Part shown: piece after piece, positions 7,267-14,068 of the stretch | Numbering within the stretch: the stretch's first letter is position 1 | Layout: the number at the start of each line of letters is the position of its first letter | Assembly (NCBI GenBank): GCA_051884615.1 | Contig: JBJEVT010000005.1 | Location: forward strand, 1-24,060 | Origin: UBA1724 sp051884615 | GTDB lineage: Bacteria; Verrucomicrobiota; Lentisphaeria; Oligosphaerales; Oligosphaeraceae | Length of the DNA: 24,060 nt | Direction: 5' to 3' | Program-made: the position numbers and the translations under genes | Notes under the pieces: model-generated | What the model was told of the DNA's origin: nothing | Seen by the model: only the letters and a program-made list of their open reading frames with translations | Database searches by the model: none

Positions 7267-8043
7267 ATGGTGGAAAGAGGGTCGAGAACGCGGGGGACTG
7301 GCGTGCGTCGGGGATGGCTTCTCCTTCTTTGCGCCCTGCTGGGCGGGGGATTTCTCCCGTCCCTGCCCGCCCGGGAGAACAATGTCCCGGACTGGAAGCA
7401 GCTCCGGCCCGAGGAGCGCAATATCCAGGCGGTGGTCATCCGAGTGGCCGACGGCGACACCATTGACGTGCGGGACCGCCAGGGTACGGTGACCCGCATC
7501 CGCTTCTACGGCGTGGACGCCCCTGAAAGCTCCCAGGAGTTCGGCGGGGACGCCCGGCGCTATGTGTCCAAGAGCCTGATCAAGCGGGAGGTCCGGGTGG
7601 AGGGGCGGAACCGGGACCAGTATGGCCGCCTGGTGGGAAGGGTCTTCCTGGACGGACGGGATTTCTGCCTGGAGATGATCCGGCACGGCATGGCCTGGTG
7701 CTATGCCCAGTATTGCGACGACCCCGCCTACATGGCCGCCCAGGAGGAGGCACGGAAGGCGGGGCGGGGGCTGTGGGCCGCGGAGCGCCGCGGCGAGCCC
7801 CCCATGGCGCCCTGGGAATTCCGGCGCGCCCACCCCAGGCGGGAGAAGAAAACCGCCCAGGAGGAGCGGCGGCAGGAGGCGCCTCCCGGGGAGAAGAAGG
7901 AGGAGCCGAAGAAGGCCGGGAAGCCCAAGGAGGAGGGCAGGGGCAGGAAGACGAAGAATCCCGGGAAGTCCAAGGGGCGTCTTGAGCCGGCGGAGCCTTC
8001 CCGGAAGAAGGTGGAGGTGCGCGGCGTGCCTTCGCCGCCCTAG
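7267..8043 (+). CDS. Exported thermonuclease (SNase-like) domain protein with Lys/Glu/Pro-rich tail
   Basis: The 258-residue product begins with a hydrophobic segment (residues 16-34), a likely signal peptide or membrane anchor. An SNase-like domain spans about 52-172: the VADGDTIDV motif (60-68), RFYGVDAPES (79-88, with R79 and E87 matching the catalytic Arg and Glu), and NRDQYGRLVGRVFLDG (115-130, with R121 as the second Arg). It ends with the GLWA motif at 168-171. Family members cleave DNA and RNA with calcium. The domain holds four Cys (C134, C145, C150 and, in the leader, C22), which could allow a disulphide outside the cytoplasm. Residues 188-258 form a highly charged, low-complexity basic tail that may bind nucleic acid or envelope polymers. 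The ATG at 7267 has GGAG about 11 bases upstream; an in-frame GTG at 7303 is possible. Confidence 0.87.
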   Translation: MVERGSRTRGTGVRRGWLLLLCALLGGGFLPSLPARENNVPDWKQLRPEERNIQAVVIRVADGDTIDVRDRQGTVTRIRFYGVDAPESSQEFGGDARRYVSKSLIKREVRVEGRNRDQYGRLVGRVFLDGRDFCLEMIRHGMAWCYAQYCDDPAYMAAQEEARKAGRGLWAAERRGEPPMAPWEFRRAHPRREKKTAQEERRQEAPPGEKKEEPKKAGKPKEEGRGRKTKNPGKSKGRLEPAEPSRKKVEVRGVPSPP

Positions 8044-8150
8044 GGACGGTTCCCTGGCGAAGAGGATTTCCCCCGGTTTGGCGTCGGGATGGCGGTTCCC
8101 CGGGATGCGGGGATTGAGGATGCGTCGAAGATTCCATTGGAGGTGAGACA

Positions 8151-8657
8151 ATGACCCAGCGACTTTCTTTTGTTCTTGCGTTTCTGCTGTTGGCGGGGAT
8201 GGCGGGGCTGGCGCAGGAGCCGGCGGCCGCCGCTCCCCCCCAGAGAGAGGAAGTGGTGATTCCCCCTCCCGTGGGCGCGACGACGCCCCGGGGATGGTTT
8301 GACGACTGGAATGCGGCGCTGACGGCCTCCCGGCGCACGAACCGCCCCATGCTGGTGCTCTTCACCGGCTCCGACTGGTGCCCTCCCTGCAAGAGGCTCA
8401 AGGAAACGGTTCTGAACACCCCCGCCTTCCAGGACTACGCCCGCCAGAACCTGATTCTGGTCTTTGTGGATTCCCCCCGCTCGGTGCGGCTACCCCCCGC
8501 CCTGCAGCAGAGCAACCGGATGCTCAAGCAGACTCTGAAGCCCGGAAACGGCGTCCCCGCCGTGGTGCTGCTCTCTCCCGCGGGGGAGCGGCTGGACCAT
8601 GTGGTCGGCTTCACCCCCGATTTGCTCCCCCGGATCCAGAAGGCGCTGGCACCCTGA
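8151..8657 (+). CDS. Secreted thioredoxin-like protein (WCPPC active site)
   Basis: The 168-residue product has a clear signal peptide (residues 1-21, cleavage likely after GLA before QE). After a Pro/Ala-rich spacer comes a thioredoxin fold from about residue 48. It includes MLVLFTGSDWCPPCKRLKE (67-85) with the redox pair C77/C80 and a cis-Pro in GVPAVVLL at P136. It belongs to the thioredoxin-like/DUF255-like group, in which a Trp-Cys-x-x-Cys motif follows a TGSDW segment. The likely role is thiol-disulphide exchange in the periplasm. The SD GGAGG lies 8 bases before the ATG. It follows the thermonuclease gene by 107 bases on the same strand; that protein has candidate disulphide Cys, so it could be a substrate, but this is speculation. 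Confidence 0.85.
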   Translation: MTQRLSFVLAFLLLAGMAGLAQEPAAAAPPQREEVVIPPPVGATTPRGWFDDWNAALTASRRTNRPMLVLFTGSDWCPPCKRLKETVLNTPAFQDYARQNLILVFVDSPRSVRLPPALQQSNRMLKQTLKPGNGVPAVVLLSPAGERLDHVVGFTPDLLPRIQKALAP

Positions 8658-8766
8658 CGCCCCAGGGAAATTCCTAGCAGAATGACGGTGGGGCATTATC
8701 TTTACCCTTCAACCGCCGAGTGGGACAGGGAAGGCTTCCCTCCCTCCGGCTCCTATTGCCTCCTCC

Positions 8767-8812
8767 CCTTCCGCCCTGGGAAAACTCCGGCTTTCCCCGG
8801 CAGGGCGGAGGG
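8767..8812 (+). promoter_or_regulatory. Long hairpin in the 5' region of the sigma factor gene
   Basis: CCTTCCGCCCTG (8767-8778) pairs with CAGGGCGGAGGG (8801-8812) over 12 bp with one G-U. Inside, GGAAA and TTTCC can extend the fold. No T-tract follows, so it is not an intrinsic terminator. It ends about 50 bases before the start codon and could control translation or RNA stability. The remaining part of 8658-8840 holds no gene; an AT-rich patch at 8695-8705 is a possible -10 without a good -35. Confidence 0.4.
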
Positions 8813-8861
8813 AGGTTGTTCCGGGAAAACGTGACCTGCCGTGAAGGATTTTCAGGATGAC

Positions 8862-10187
8862 ATGAAAGTGCCGAAGCCCTCCCAGGAGGACTTCCAGGAT
8901 TTCCTCTGGAAACCCTGGGGGAGCCAGGGGCTTATGGCCTCCTATATGCGGGACGTGGGAAACTTCCCCCTGCTGTCCCAGGAGGACGAGGCCCAGTGGG
9001 CCCAGCGCTACCGCAGCGCCCGCCAGGAGGTCCAGGAGCTGCTCCAGGAGCATCCCCAGGTGATTATCCAGCGTCTGCGGGATCTGCGGGACGATCCGGA
9101 CCGCAAGGGCCTCTCCACCTATCTGGTCTTCACTCAGAATTTTGACGGGCAGGTGGAGGAGGAGGAGGATCTGGGGGGCGAGGGGGTGCTGGAGGCCCTG
9201 GACGGCAATGTGCTGAACCGTCTGCTCCAGAATCCCTCCGAGGTCATGCGGAAATGCACCGCCCACGGCGCCATGGAGGGGGAGGGCGGGGAGACCAAGC
9301 GCTCCCTGGCGGAAATCATCGCCCCCTATCTGCGCACCACGGGCAACGTGCATTTCCAGCAGCGTTTCATGGAGGACTGCGTCCGGGGCTTCATCGAGGG
9401 GAGGTGGACGGAGGAGGGGTTGAGCGAGAAGGCGAAGAAGAAGCTCTGCCTGCGGATGAAGGACGCCCGGCAGCGGGAGCAGGAGGCCATGAACGCCCTG
9501 GTGGAGGGCAATCTTCGCCTGGTCATCTCCGTGGCGAAGCACTTCTCCACCAATCTCCTCTCCTTTGCGGACATGGTCCAGGAGGGGAACATCGGGCTGA
9601 TGCGCGCCATCGAGTCCTTCGAGTGGCAGCGGGGACACCGGCTCTCCACCTACGCCTGCTTCCGGATTCGCCACGCCATCACCATGGCGCTCAATGCCAA
9701 GGGACGCTCCATCCGCATCCCCATGAACATTTTGCGGCAGCTCTCCAAGATTCGCCGCCTGGAGCAGGAATTCATCCAGCAGAACGGGGTGGAGCCCAAT
9801 GACGAGGAGCTGGCGAAGGTGGTGGGCATCTCCCTCTCCCGGCTCCGCGCCCTGCGCCGCATGGTGCAGCAGCCCATCTCCCTCCAGTCCATCACCACGG
9901 AGGACCGGGACTGGAACGACGTGCTGGGGAGTCCCGAGGACCCCATGAGGGAGAAGCTGAACCAGGAGGCGGTGCAGGATGCCCTGGTCACCGCCCTGGA
10001 GGCGCTGCGTCCCAACGAGCGGGACGTGGTGGAGCGCCATTTCGGGCTGAACGGCCGTTCCGTCCAGTCCCTGGAGACCATCGCCAACCACTATGGTCTG
10101 ACCAGCGAGCGCATCCGGCAGATCGAGGTGAACGCCCTGGCGAAGCTGCGCCGTTCCTTCAAGGAAACCTATCGCGGGGAGGGATAG
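8862..10187 (+). CDS. RNA polymerase sigma factor, sigma-70 family (RpoD/RpoS-like group)
   Basis: The product is 441 residues from the ATG at 8862 (AGGA lies 4 bases upstream) or 448 from a GTG at 8841 that lacks an SD. In the 448 numbering, region 1.2 is at about 31-60 and a non-conserved acidic segment at 90-200. Region 2 covers 215-285 (NLRLVISVAKHF, DMVQEGNIGLMRAIESFEW), region 3 starts at 290 (SIRIPMNILRQLSKIRRLE) and region 4 is at 380-440, with the HTH in the SLETIANHYGLTSERIRQIEV stretch. The -10 melting/recognition helix is unusual: the common TWWIRQAIT reads CFRIRHAIT (273-281). Both melting Trp are replaced and the Gln that contacts position -12 is His. No anti-sigma partner is next to it. 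Main or alternative sigma status cannot be decided here, but the altered helix argues for an alternative factor. Confidence 0.9.
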   Translation: MKVPKPSQEDFQDFLWKPWGSQGLMASYMRDVGNFPLLSQEDEAQWAQRYRSARQEVQELLQEHPQVIIQRLRDLRDDPDRKGLSTYLVFTQNFDGQVEEEEDLGGEGVLEALDGNVLNRLLQNPSEVMRKCTAHGAMEGEGGETKRSLAEIIAPYLRTTGNVHFQQRFMEDCVRGFIEGRWTEEGLSEKAKKKLCLRMKDARQREQEAMNALVEGNLRLVISVAKHFSTNLLSFADMVQEGNIGLMRAIESFEWQRGHRLSTYACFRIRHAITMALNAKGRSIRIPMNILRQLSKIRRLEQEFIQQNGVEPNDEELAKVVGISLSRLRALRRMVQQPISLQSITTEDRDWNDVLGSPEDPMREKLNQEAVQDALVTALEALRPNERDVVERHFGLNGRSVQSLETIANHYGLTSERIRQIEVNALAKLRRSFKETYRGEG

Positions 10188-10221
10188 GGGAGGCCGCGGC
10201 GTTTTCTCCCTGTCGTTTGCC

Positions 10222-10812
10222 ATGGATTGCCGAGGATTCAACGCCGAAGCCCTCTTCCGGCATTTCTATCCGGAGGAGACTCCGCTTCGCCGGCTGCTGC
10301 TGCGTCACAGTCTCCAGGTGCAGGAAAAGGCCCTGGCCCTGGCGGCGTCCTCCGGCGTCCCCCTGGATCTCTCCCTGGTGCGGGACGGCGCCCTCCTCCA
10401 CGACGTGGGCGTGGGGCGCTGCCATGCCCCGGGCATCCTGTGCCTGGGGGAGGAGCCCTATCTGCGCCACGGCGTCATCGGCGGGGAGATGCTGCGCCAA
10501 TGGGGCAGGGAGCATGATTGCCTCCCCGCCCTGGAACCCCTGGCGCGCATCTGCGAGCGCCACACGGGGGCGGGCCTCTCCCGGACGGAGATTCTCCGGC
10601 AGGGCCTGCCTCTCCCCCCCCGGGACTTCCTGCCCGAGACCCCGGAGGAGAAACTGGTCTGCCTGGCGGACAAGTTCTTCTCCAAATCCGGCGACATGGA
10701 GGAGAAGTCCCCGGAGCGGGTGGCGGGTTCCCTCTCCCGCTTCGGCCCCGAGACCATGGAGCGTCTCCGGGAGCTCTTCGCCCTCTTCCGTCTTCCCCTG
10801 CCTCCCCCGTGA
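10222..10812 (+). CDS. HD-domain phosphohydrolase
   Basis: The 196-residue product has the full metal-ligand series of the HD superfamily: H29 (RHSLQV), H60-D61 (LLHDVGVG), H83 (RHGVIGGEML), H114 (CERHTGAG) and D150 (CLADKFFSK). This arrangement suits the HDIG-type COG1418 group, whose members hydrolyse phosphate esters of nucleotides or similar small molecules. The substrate is unknown. There is no membrane segment or second domain. It starts 34 bases after the sigma factor stop on the same strand, so co-transcription is likely. No SD is visible in front of the ATG. Cyclic-dinucleotide phosphodiesterase activity seems less likely because the HD-GYP signature is absent. Confidence 0.82.
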   Translation: MDCRGFNAEALFRHFYPEETPLRRLLLRHSLQVQEKALALAASSGVPLDLSLVRDGALLHDVGVGRCHAPGILCLGEEPYLRHGVIGGEMLRQWGREHDCLPALEPLARICERHTGAGLSRTEILRQGLPLPPRDFLPETPEEKLVCLADKFFSKSGDMEEKSPERVAGSLSRFGPETMERLRELFALFRLPLPPP

Positions 10813-10856
10813 ATTTTTCCCTTCGGCGTCCCCAACCCACCCCTCTCCCTCCTCCC

Positions 10857-12206
10857 ATGCGCGCCTTCCTCTCCCGCCTGTGTCTTCTGCTCCTGGGCGT
10901 CTCCCTCTCCCTGGCGGCCCAGTACACCCCCAACGACATCTGCCTCCCCCGGAAACTCTATCTCCTGGAGGGCGTGCCCCTGGACATCCACACCCAGCCC
11001 ATGCTGCGGCGCTGGAGGCCCTATGACGATTTCGTGCGCTTCTCGGGAGACAAGGGCGTCCGCTTCCAGCGCCGTCTCTCCCAGGTGGCCACCATCGCCT
11101 CCGCAGAGGACGGGGCGATGCTGACGGCGTCCCTGGTGAATGCGGACGAGTTCCAGGAGCTGCGGCGTCTCCAGAGCCGTCTTTGCGTGGCCAGGCCCTC
11201 CGCGGGGGAGGGGGAGGTGGTGGCCCAGATTCTGGGCGACAGCTACACCCACGGCTGCTTCTTCCGGCAGGCGCTGCTCCAGAAGGACTGGGTGCCCGGC
11301 CTGCGGCTGGTGGGCCTGCGCCAGTGCGCCCCGGAGCAGTTCGACGAGGGGCGGGGCGGCTGGTCCCTGTGGAGCTACTTCCAGATTCCCAAGGGGGACC
11401 ATGTCTCCTACCACGGCTACCTCCATCCCCAGGGCAACTACCGGTACTACGGGGACCGGGCGTTCTGGCGCCAGGTCTGGAAGGTGGCGAAGGGCACCGC
11501 CCCCAAGGGCTTCGAGCCCACCTACTCCTGCAGCCGCTTCCAGGAGGCCGCCAGGCGCTTCGACGAAGCCACCGGAACCCTCCTCTCCCCCCAAAAGGGC
11601 GACCTCCAATACGAAAGCGAGGAGAAGTGCTTCCTCCTCTACGACGGCGGCAAATGGGTGACCCGCCAGGAGAAGGACTTCACCTGGTCCGTGGATTACG
11701 GAAAGTATCTGGAGATGTGGAATCTCCCCGCGCCCCAGTTCCTCTTCGTCATCCTGGGCGTCAATGATTTCCGGGACCGCTACGACGCGGATTTCCAGAC
11801 GTGGGACGAGGAGATCCGGGAACTGGAGCAGGCCTACCACCAGGCGGTCCCCAATGGCTATTTCGTCCTCTGCATCCCCTGCAGCACCATGGGCTCCCTG
11901 GACAATGTGGCGGGGGATTTCACCGTGAAGCAGAACGCCGCCATGTGGCGCTTCCGGGAACACCTGATCCAGGAGTTCGACGACCGGGAGCACGAGGGAT
12001 TCTACCTCCTGGACACGGGCGTCTGCGTCTCCAATCAATACGGATACCAGCAGGAGACCTCGGAGAACTACACGCTCCCCTACGCCGGATACCCGGACAA
12101 GGACAGGCTCTTCGTCCAGAAGGGCAACCCCCACCCCTACAGCAACTACGGCACCATGGGCATCCCCCTGGCTGCGTTCATGCAATATTATCGGGATCGG
12201 TGGTGA
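10857..12206 (+). CDS. Secreted SGNH/GDSL-hydrolase-like protein
   Basis: The 449-residue product starts with a signal peptide (residues 1-21, cleavage near SLAA before QY). The SGNH hydrolase blocks can be seen: ILGDSYTHG (125-133) with catalytic Ser S129, FVILGVNDF (297-305) with the block III Asn N303, and a C-terminal NPHPYSNYG segment with H426 as candidate His. Block II is not clear. Members act on esters or acyl groups of polysaccharides and lipids, or are AlgX/AlgJ-like acetyltransferases. Residues 170-285 form a long insertion rich in Tyr and Trp that I cannot assign. A longer upstream frame exists, but the signal peptide fixes the start at 10857. The ATG is preceded by a pyrimidine tract with no SD. 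It follows the HD-domain gene by 44 bases. Confidence 0.75.
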   Translation: MRAFLSRLCLLLLGVSLSLAAQYTPNDICLPRKLYLLEGVPLDIHTQPMLRRWRPYDDFVRFSGDKGVRFQRRLSQVATIASAEDGAMLTASLVNADEFQELRRLQSRLCVARPSAGEGEVVAQILGDSYTHGCFFRQALLQKDWVPGLRLVGLRQCAPEQFDEGRGGWSLWSYFQIPKGDHVSYHGYLHPQGNYRYYGDRAFWRQVWKVAKGTAPKGFEPTYSCSRFQEAARRFDEATGTLLSPQKGDLQYESEEKCFLLYDGGKWVTRQEKDFTWSVDYGKYLEMWNLPAPQFLFVILGVNDFRDRYDADFQTWDEEIRELEQAYHQAVPNGYFVLCIPCSTMGSLDNVAGDFTVKQNAAMWRFREHLIQEFDDREHEGFYLLDTGVCVSNQYGYQQETSENYTLPYAGYPDKDRLFVQKGNPHPYSNYGTMGIPLAAFMQYYRDRW

Positions 12207-12211
12207 TATTG

Positions 12212-12242
12212 TTATAACTAGTTGAATACAAACAAGTTATAA
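12212..12242. repeat. AT-rich imperfect inverted repeat
   Basis: TTATAAC (12212-12218) and GTTATAA (12236-12242), with TTG/CAA inside and a 3-base bulge, form a 10-bp imperfect stem in a 40-base AT-rich island between convergent genes. On the minus strand it provides T-rich sequence beyond the neighbouring GC terminator. Confidence 0.45.
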
Positions 12243-12249
12243 ATAAATG

Positions 12250-12279
12250 CGGCGTCCCGGATGCCTTTCCGGGGCGCCG
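12250..12279. terminator. Bidirectional terminator between convergent genes
   Basis: CGGCGTCCCGG (12250-12260) pairs with CCGGGGCGCCG (12269-12279) over 11 bp with one G-U and an 8-base loop. It lies midway between the SGNH-protein stop (12206) and the group B hydrogenase stop (12307), which face each other. On the minus strand it is followed by CATTTATTTATAA; on the plus strand only by TTCGCGTTC. Confidence 0.75.
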
Positions 12280-12306
12280 TTCGCGTTCATGGGGGTGGTG
12301 TGGCGG

Positions 12307-13710
12307 CTACTTCCGGAGGGAGCAGGGGCCGTTGACGCAGCCGCCGGGGCAGCACATGACTTCCAGGAAGTTGGCGGGGAGTTTTCCGGCGGCGTAGAGT
12401 TTCAGCATGGCAAGGGTCTTCTTGTCGATGCCGTTGATGGCCTTGGCGTCCAGCTTGAAGCCCTCCTGGAATTCGCCGGCTTCCTGGATGACGGCCTCGG
12501 TGACGCCGCAGCTTTTGGCGAAGTTCCGGGCGGTGGCGATGGCGGGGCGGGGCAGCTTCCAGGGTTCGCAGCCGATGACGTCGATGTTTCTGCCGGCCAG
12601 CATGGCGCCCAGCTCCTCGAAGCTGAGGACGTAGTCCACGCCCTTGCGGATGGCCTCCATGCGCTTGGCCACGCAGGGGCCGATGAAGACCACCAGGGCG
12701 TCGGGATGCTCCGCCCGCGCCAGCTCCGCGGCGAAGACCATGGGGCTGGGGGTGGTGGAGACGTACTTCATGAAGTCCGGCAGGAACTTCCGCACCAGCT
12801 CCACATAGGCGGGGCAGCAGGAGGTGGTCATGAGACGCTCCCCCTCCTTCATCCGCTCCTTGAACTCCTGGGTCTCGTGCTCCGTGGTCTTCTCCGCTCC
12901 CAGGGCGACCTCCATCACGTCCGTGAAGCCCAGCTTGGAGACGGCGGTGAAGAGCTGCTCGACGGTGCCGGCGAACTGGGCGTAGGCGGCGGGAGCCACC
13001 ATGGCCACGATCTCCCGGCCCTCCTGGATGGCGCGCAGCACGTCCAGAAGCTGGGATTTCTCCAGGACGGCGCTGAAGGGGCACCGGGCGAAGCAGTTGC
13101 CGCAGGAGATGCACTTGGAGGGGTCGATGGTGGTGTGCCCCTCCTCGTCCTTGTGGATGGCTCCCGTGGGGCATGCCTCCTCGCAGGGCACCGTGGTCTT
13201 CACGATGGCATGGAAGGGGCAGACGGAGACGCACTTCCCGCATTTGATGCACTTGCTGTAGTCAATGGTGGAGGTCTGGTTGACGATGGAGATGGCGCCC
13301 TTGGGGCAGTTGTACATGCAGGGGCGGGAGAAGCATCCCCGGCAGTTGCCCGTCACCACGATGCGGCTGCTGGGACACTCGGAGCAGGCGGCCTCGCAGA
13401 CGGAGAGGGGGATCCGGGTGGCGTCGGGTTCGGCCGCCCTCCGGGGTTCCCGCCGGCAGGCCTCCTGGTAGTAGGAGGCCAGGGTGCGTGCCTCGTCGGT
13501 CTCTTCCTCGCAGGAGAATCCCAGCAGGCTCATGAGCCTGTATTTGATGACCGCACGGTCTCGGTAGATGCAGCATCGGCTGGAGCCGCCCTGCCGGGGG
13601 CGTATGGCCACGGGCATCCGATCCAGCTCCGTCTCCAGGGTGCCGTCGTAGAAGGCCCGGACAAAGCGGATCATCAGTTCTCGTCGAAGATAGACAGAGC
13701 CGTCGAGCAT
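12307..13710 (-). CDS. [FeFe] hydrogenase, group B type, with N-terminal ferredoxin-like clusters
   Basis: The 467-residue product reduces protons or oxidises H2 in the cytoplasm. The three H-cluster motifs are TTSCCPAY (295-302; C298 and C299), IGPCVAKRME (343-352; C346) and EVMCCPGGCVNGP (450-462; C454 and C458). The retained C298 is the usual proton-transfer Cys, so an active enzyme is expected. L2 as PCVAKR instead of MPCxxKK fits the group B (B1/B3) lineage. Fe-S motifs lie at C123-C135, C154-C164 and C200-C210, with extra Cys at 105, 109, 112, 176 and 180. The ATG has AAGGA about 10 bases upstream. It is the last gene of the block and starts 45 bases after a thioredoxin-like ferredoxin gene, its likely electron partner. 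Maturases HydE, HydF and HydG are not in the window. Confidence 0.92.
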   Translation of the reverse strand: MLDGSVYLRRELMIRFVRAFYDGTLETELDRMPVAIRPRQGGSSRCCIYRDRAVIKYRLMSLLGFSCEEETDEARTLASYYQEACRREPRRAAEPDATRIPLSVCEAACSECPSSRIVVTGNCRGCFSRPCMYNCPKGAISIVNQTSTIDYSKCIKCGKCVSVCPFHAIVKTTVPCEEACPTGAIHKDEEGHTTIDPSKCISCGNCFARCPFSAVLEKSQLLDVLRAIQEGREIVAMVAPAAYAQFAGTVEQLFTAVSKLGFTDVMEVALGAEKTTEHETQEFKERMKEGERLMTTSCCPAYVELVRKFLPDFMKYVSTTPSPMVFAAELARAEHPDALVVFIGPCVAKRMEAIRKGVDYVLSFEELGAMLAGRNIDVIGCEPWKLPRPAIATARNFAKSCGVTEAVIQEAGEFQEGFKLDAKAINGIDKKTLAMLKLYAAGKLPANFLEVMCCPGGCVNGPCSLRK

Positions 13711-13755
13711 AGGTGGTGAATCCTTAACTGGTCTGGGATTGCTCCCGGGGAACGA

Positions 13756-14016
13756 TTACTCCCAGGCGGCGATGAGGGCGCGCATCTTCTCGTAGATCTT
13801 CTCGGGCGTGGCCTTCTCGATGATTTCCCCGTTGAGCTTCACATAGGGGGCGCCGGCCAGCTTGGTGTCGTTGCACAGGCCCAGGCAGGGCATGGCGCGG
13901 ATGTCGGCGCGGCTCCGCAGTTCGCTGGGCATCTCGTTCTCGATGTTGAGCAGCTTGTCTGCTCCCAGCATGAAGCAGGTGGTTCCGCAGCAGATTTCCA
14001 GTTGCAGTTTTTTCAT
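13756..14016 (-). CDS. Thioredoxin-like [2Fe-2S] ferredoxin (NuoE C-terminal type), copy 2
   Basis: The 86-residue product has the Cys spacing of NuoE/HndA-type [2Fe-2S] domains: C9-x4-C14 (CCGTTC) and C44-x3-C48 (PCLGLC). It lacks the N-terminal helical bundle of full NuoE proteins. These small proteins carry electrons between hydrogenases and NAD(P)H- or ferredoxin-linked partners. It lies between the phosphatase gene (52 bases upstream) and the group B hydrogenase gene (45 bases downstream), which suggests it serves that hydrogenase. The SD is AAGGA, about 10 bases before the ATG. It is clearly different from the copy at 17074-17328, so the two are likely to have separate partners. Confidence 0.85.
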   Translation of the reverse strand: MKKLQLEICCGTTCFMLGADKLLNIENEMPSELRSRADIRAMPCLGLCNDTKLAGAPYVKLNGEIIEKATPEKIYEKMRALIAAWE

Positions 14017-14034
14017 GGAAGGGGTCCTTGGTTT

Positions 14035-14067
14035 GGGTGGGGGATGAGGGAGGGAGGGAGGGGGGGG
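14035..14067 (+). other. G-rich tract (G-quadruplex motif) between phosphatase and ferredoxin genes
   Basis: At least six runs of three or more G, with loops of 1-3 bases, occupy most of the 52-base gap on the plus strand, which is the template strand of the operon. The mRNA carries the C/T-rich complement directly after the SpoIIE-type phosphatase gene's stop codon and before the SD of the next gene. Confidence 0.55.
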
Positions 14068-14068
14068 A

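Noticed and set aside
10518..12206. Longer version of the SGNH protein (562 residues)
   Set aside because: The first 113 codons are a frame-shifted shadow of the HD-domain gene. A clear signal peptide begins at 10857.
12247..13719. Plus-strand frame of 490 codons
   Set aside because: Antisense to the group B hydrogenase, whose H-cluster and ferredoxin motifs are clear on the minus strand.
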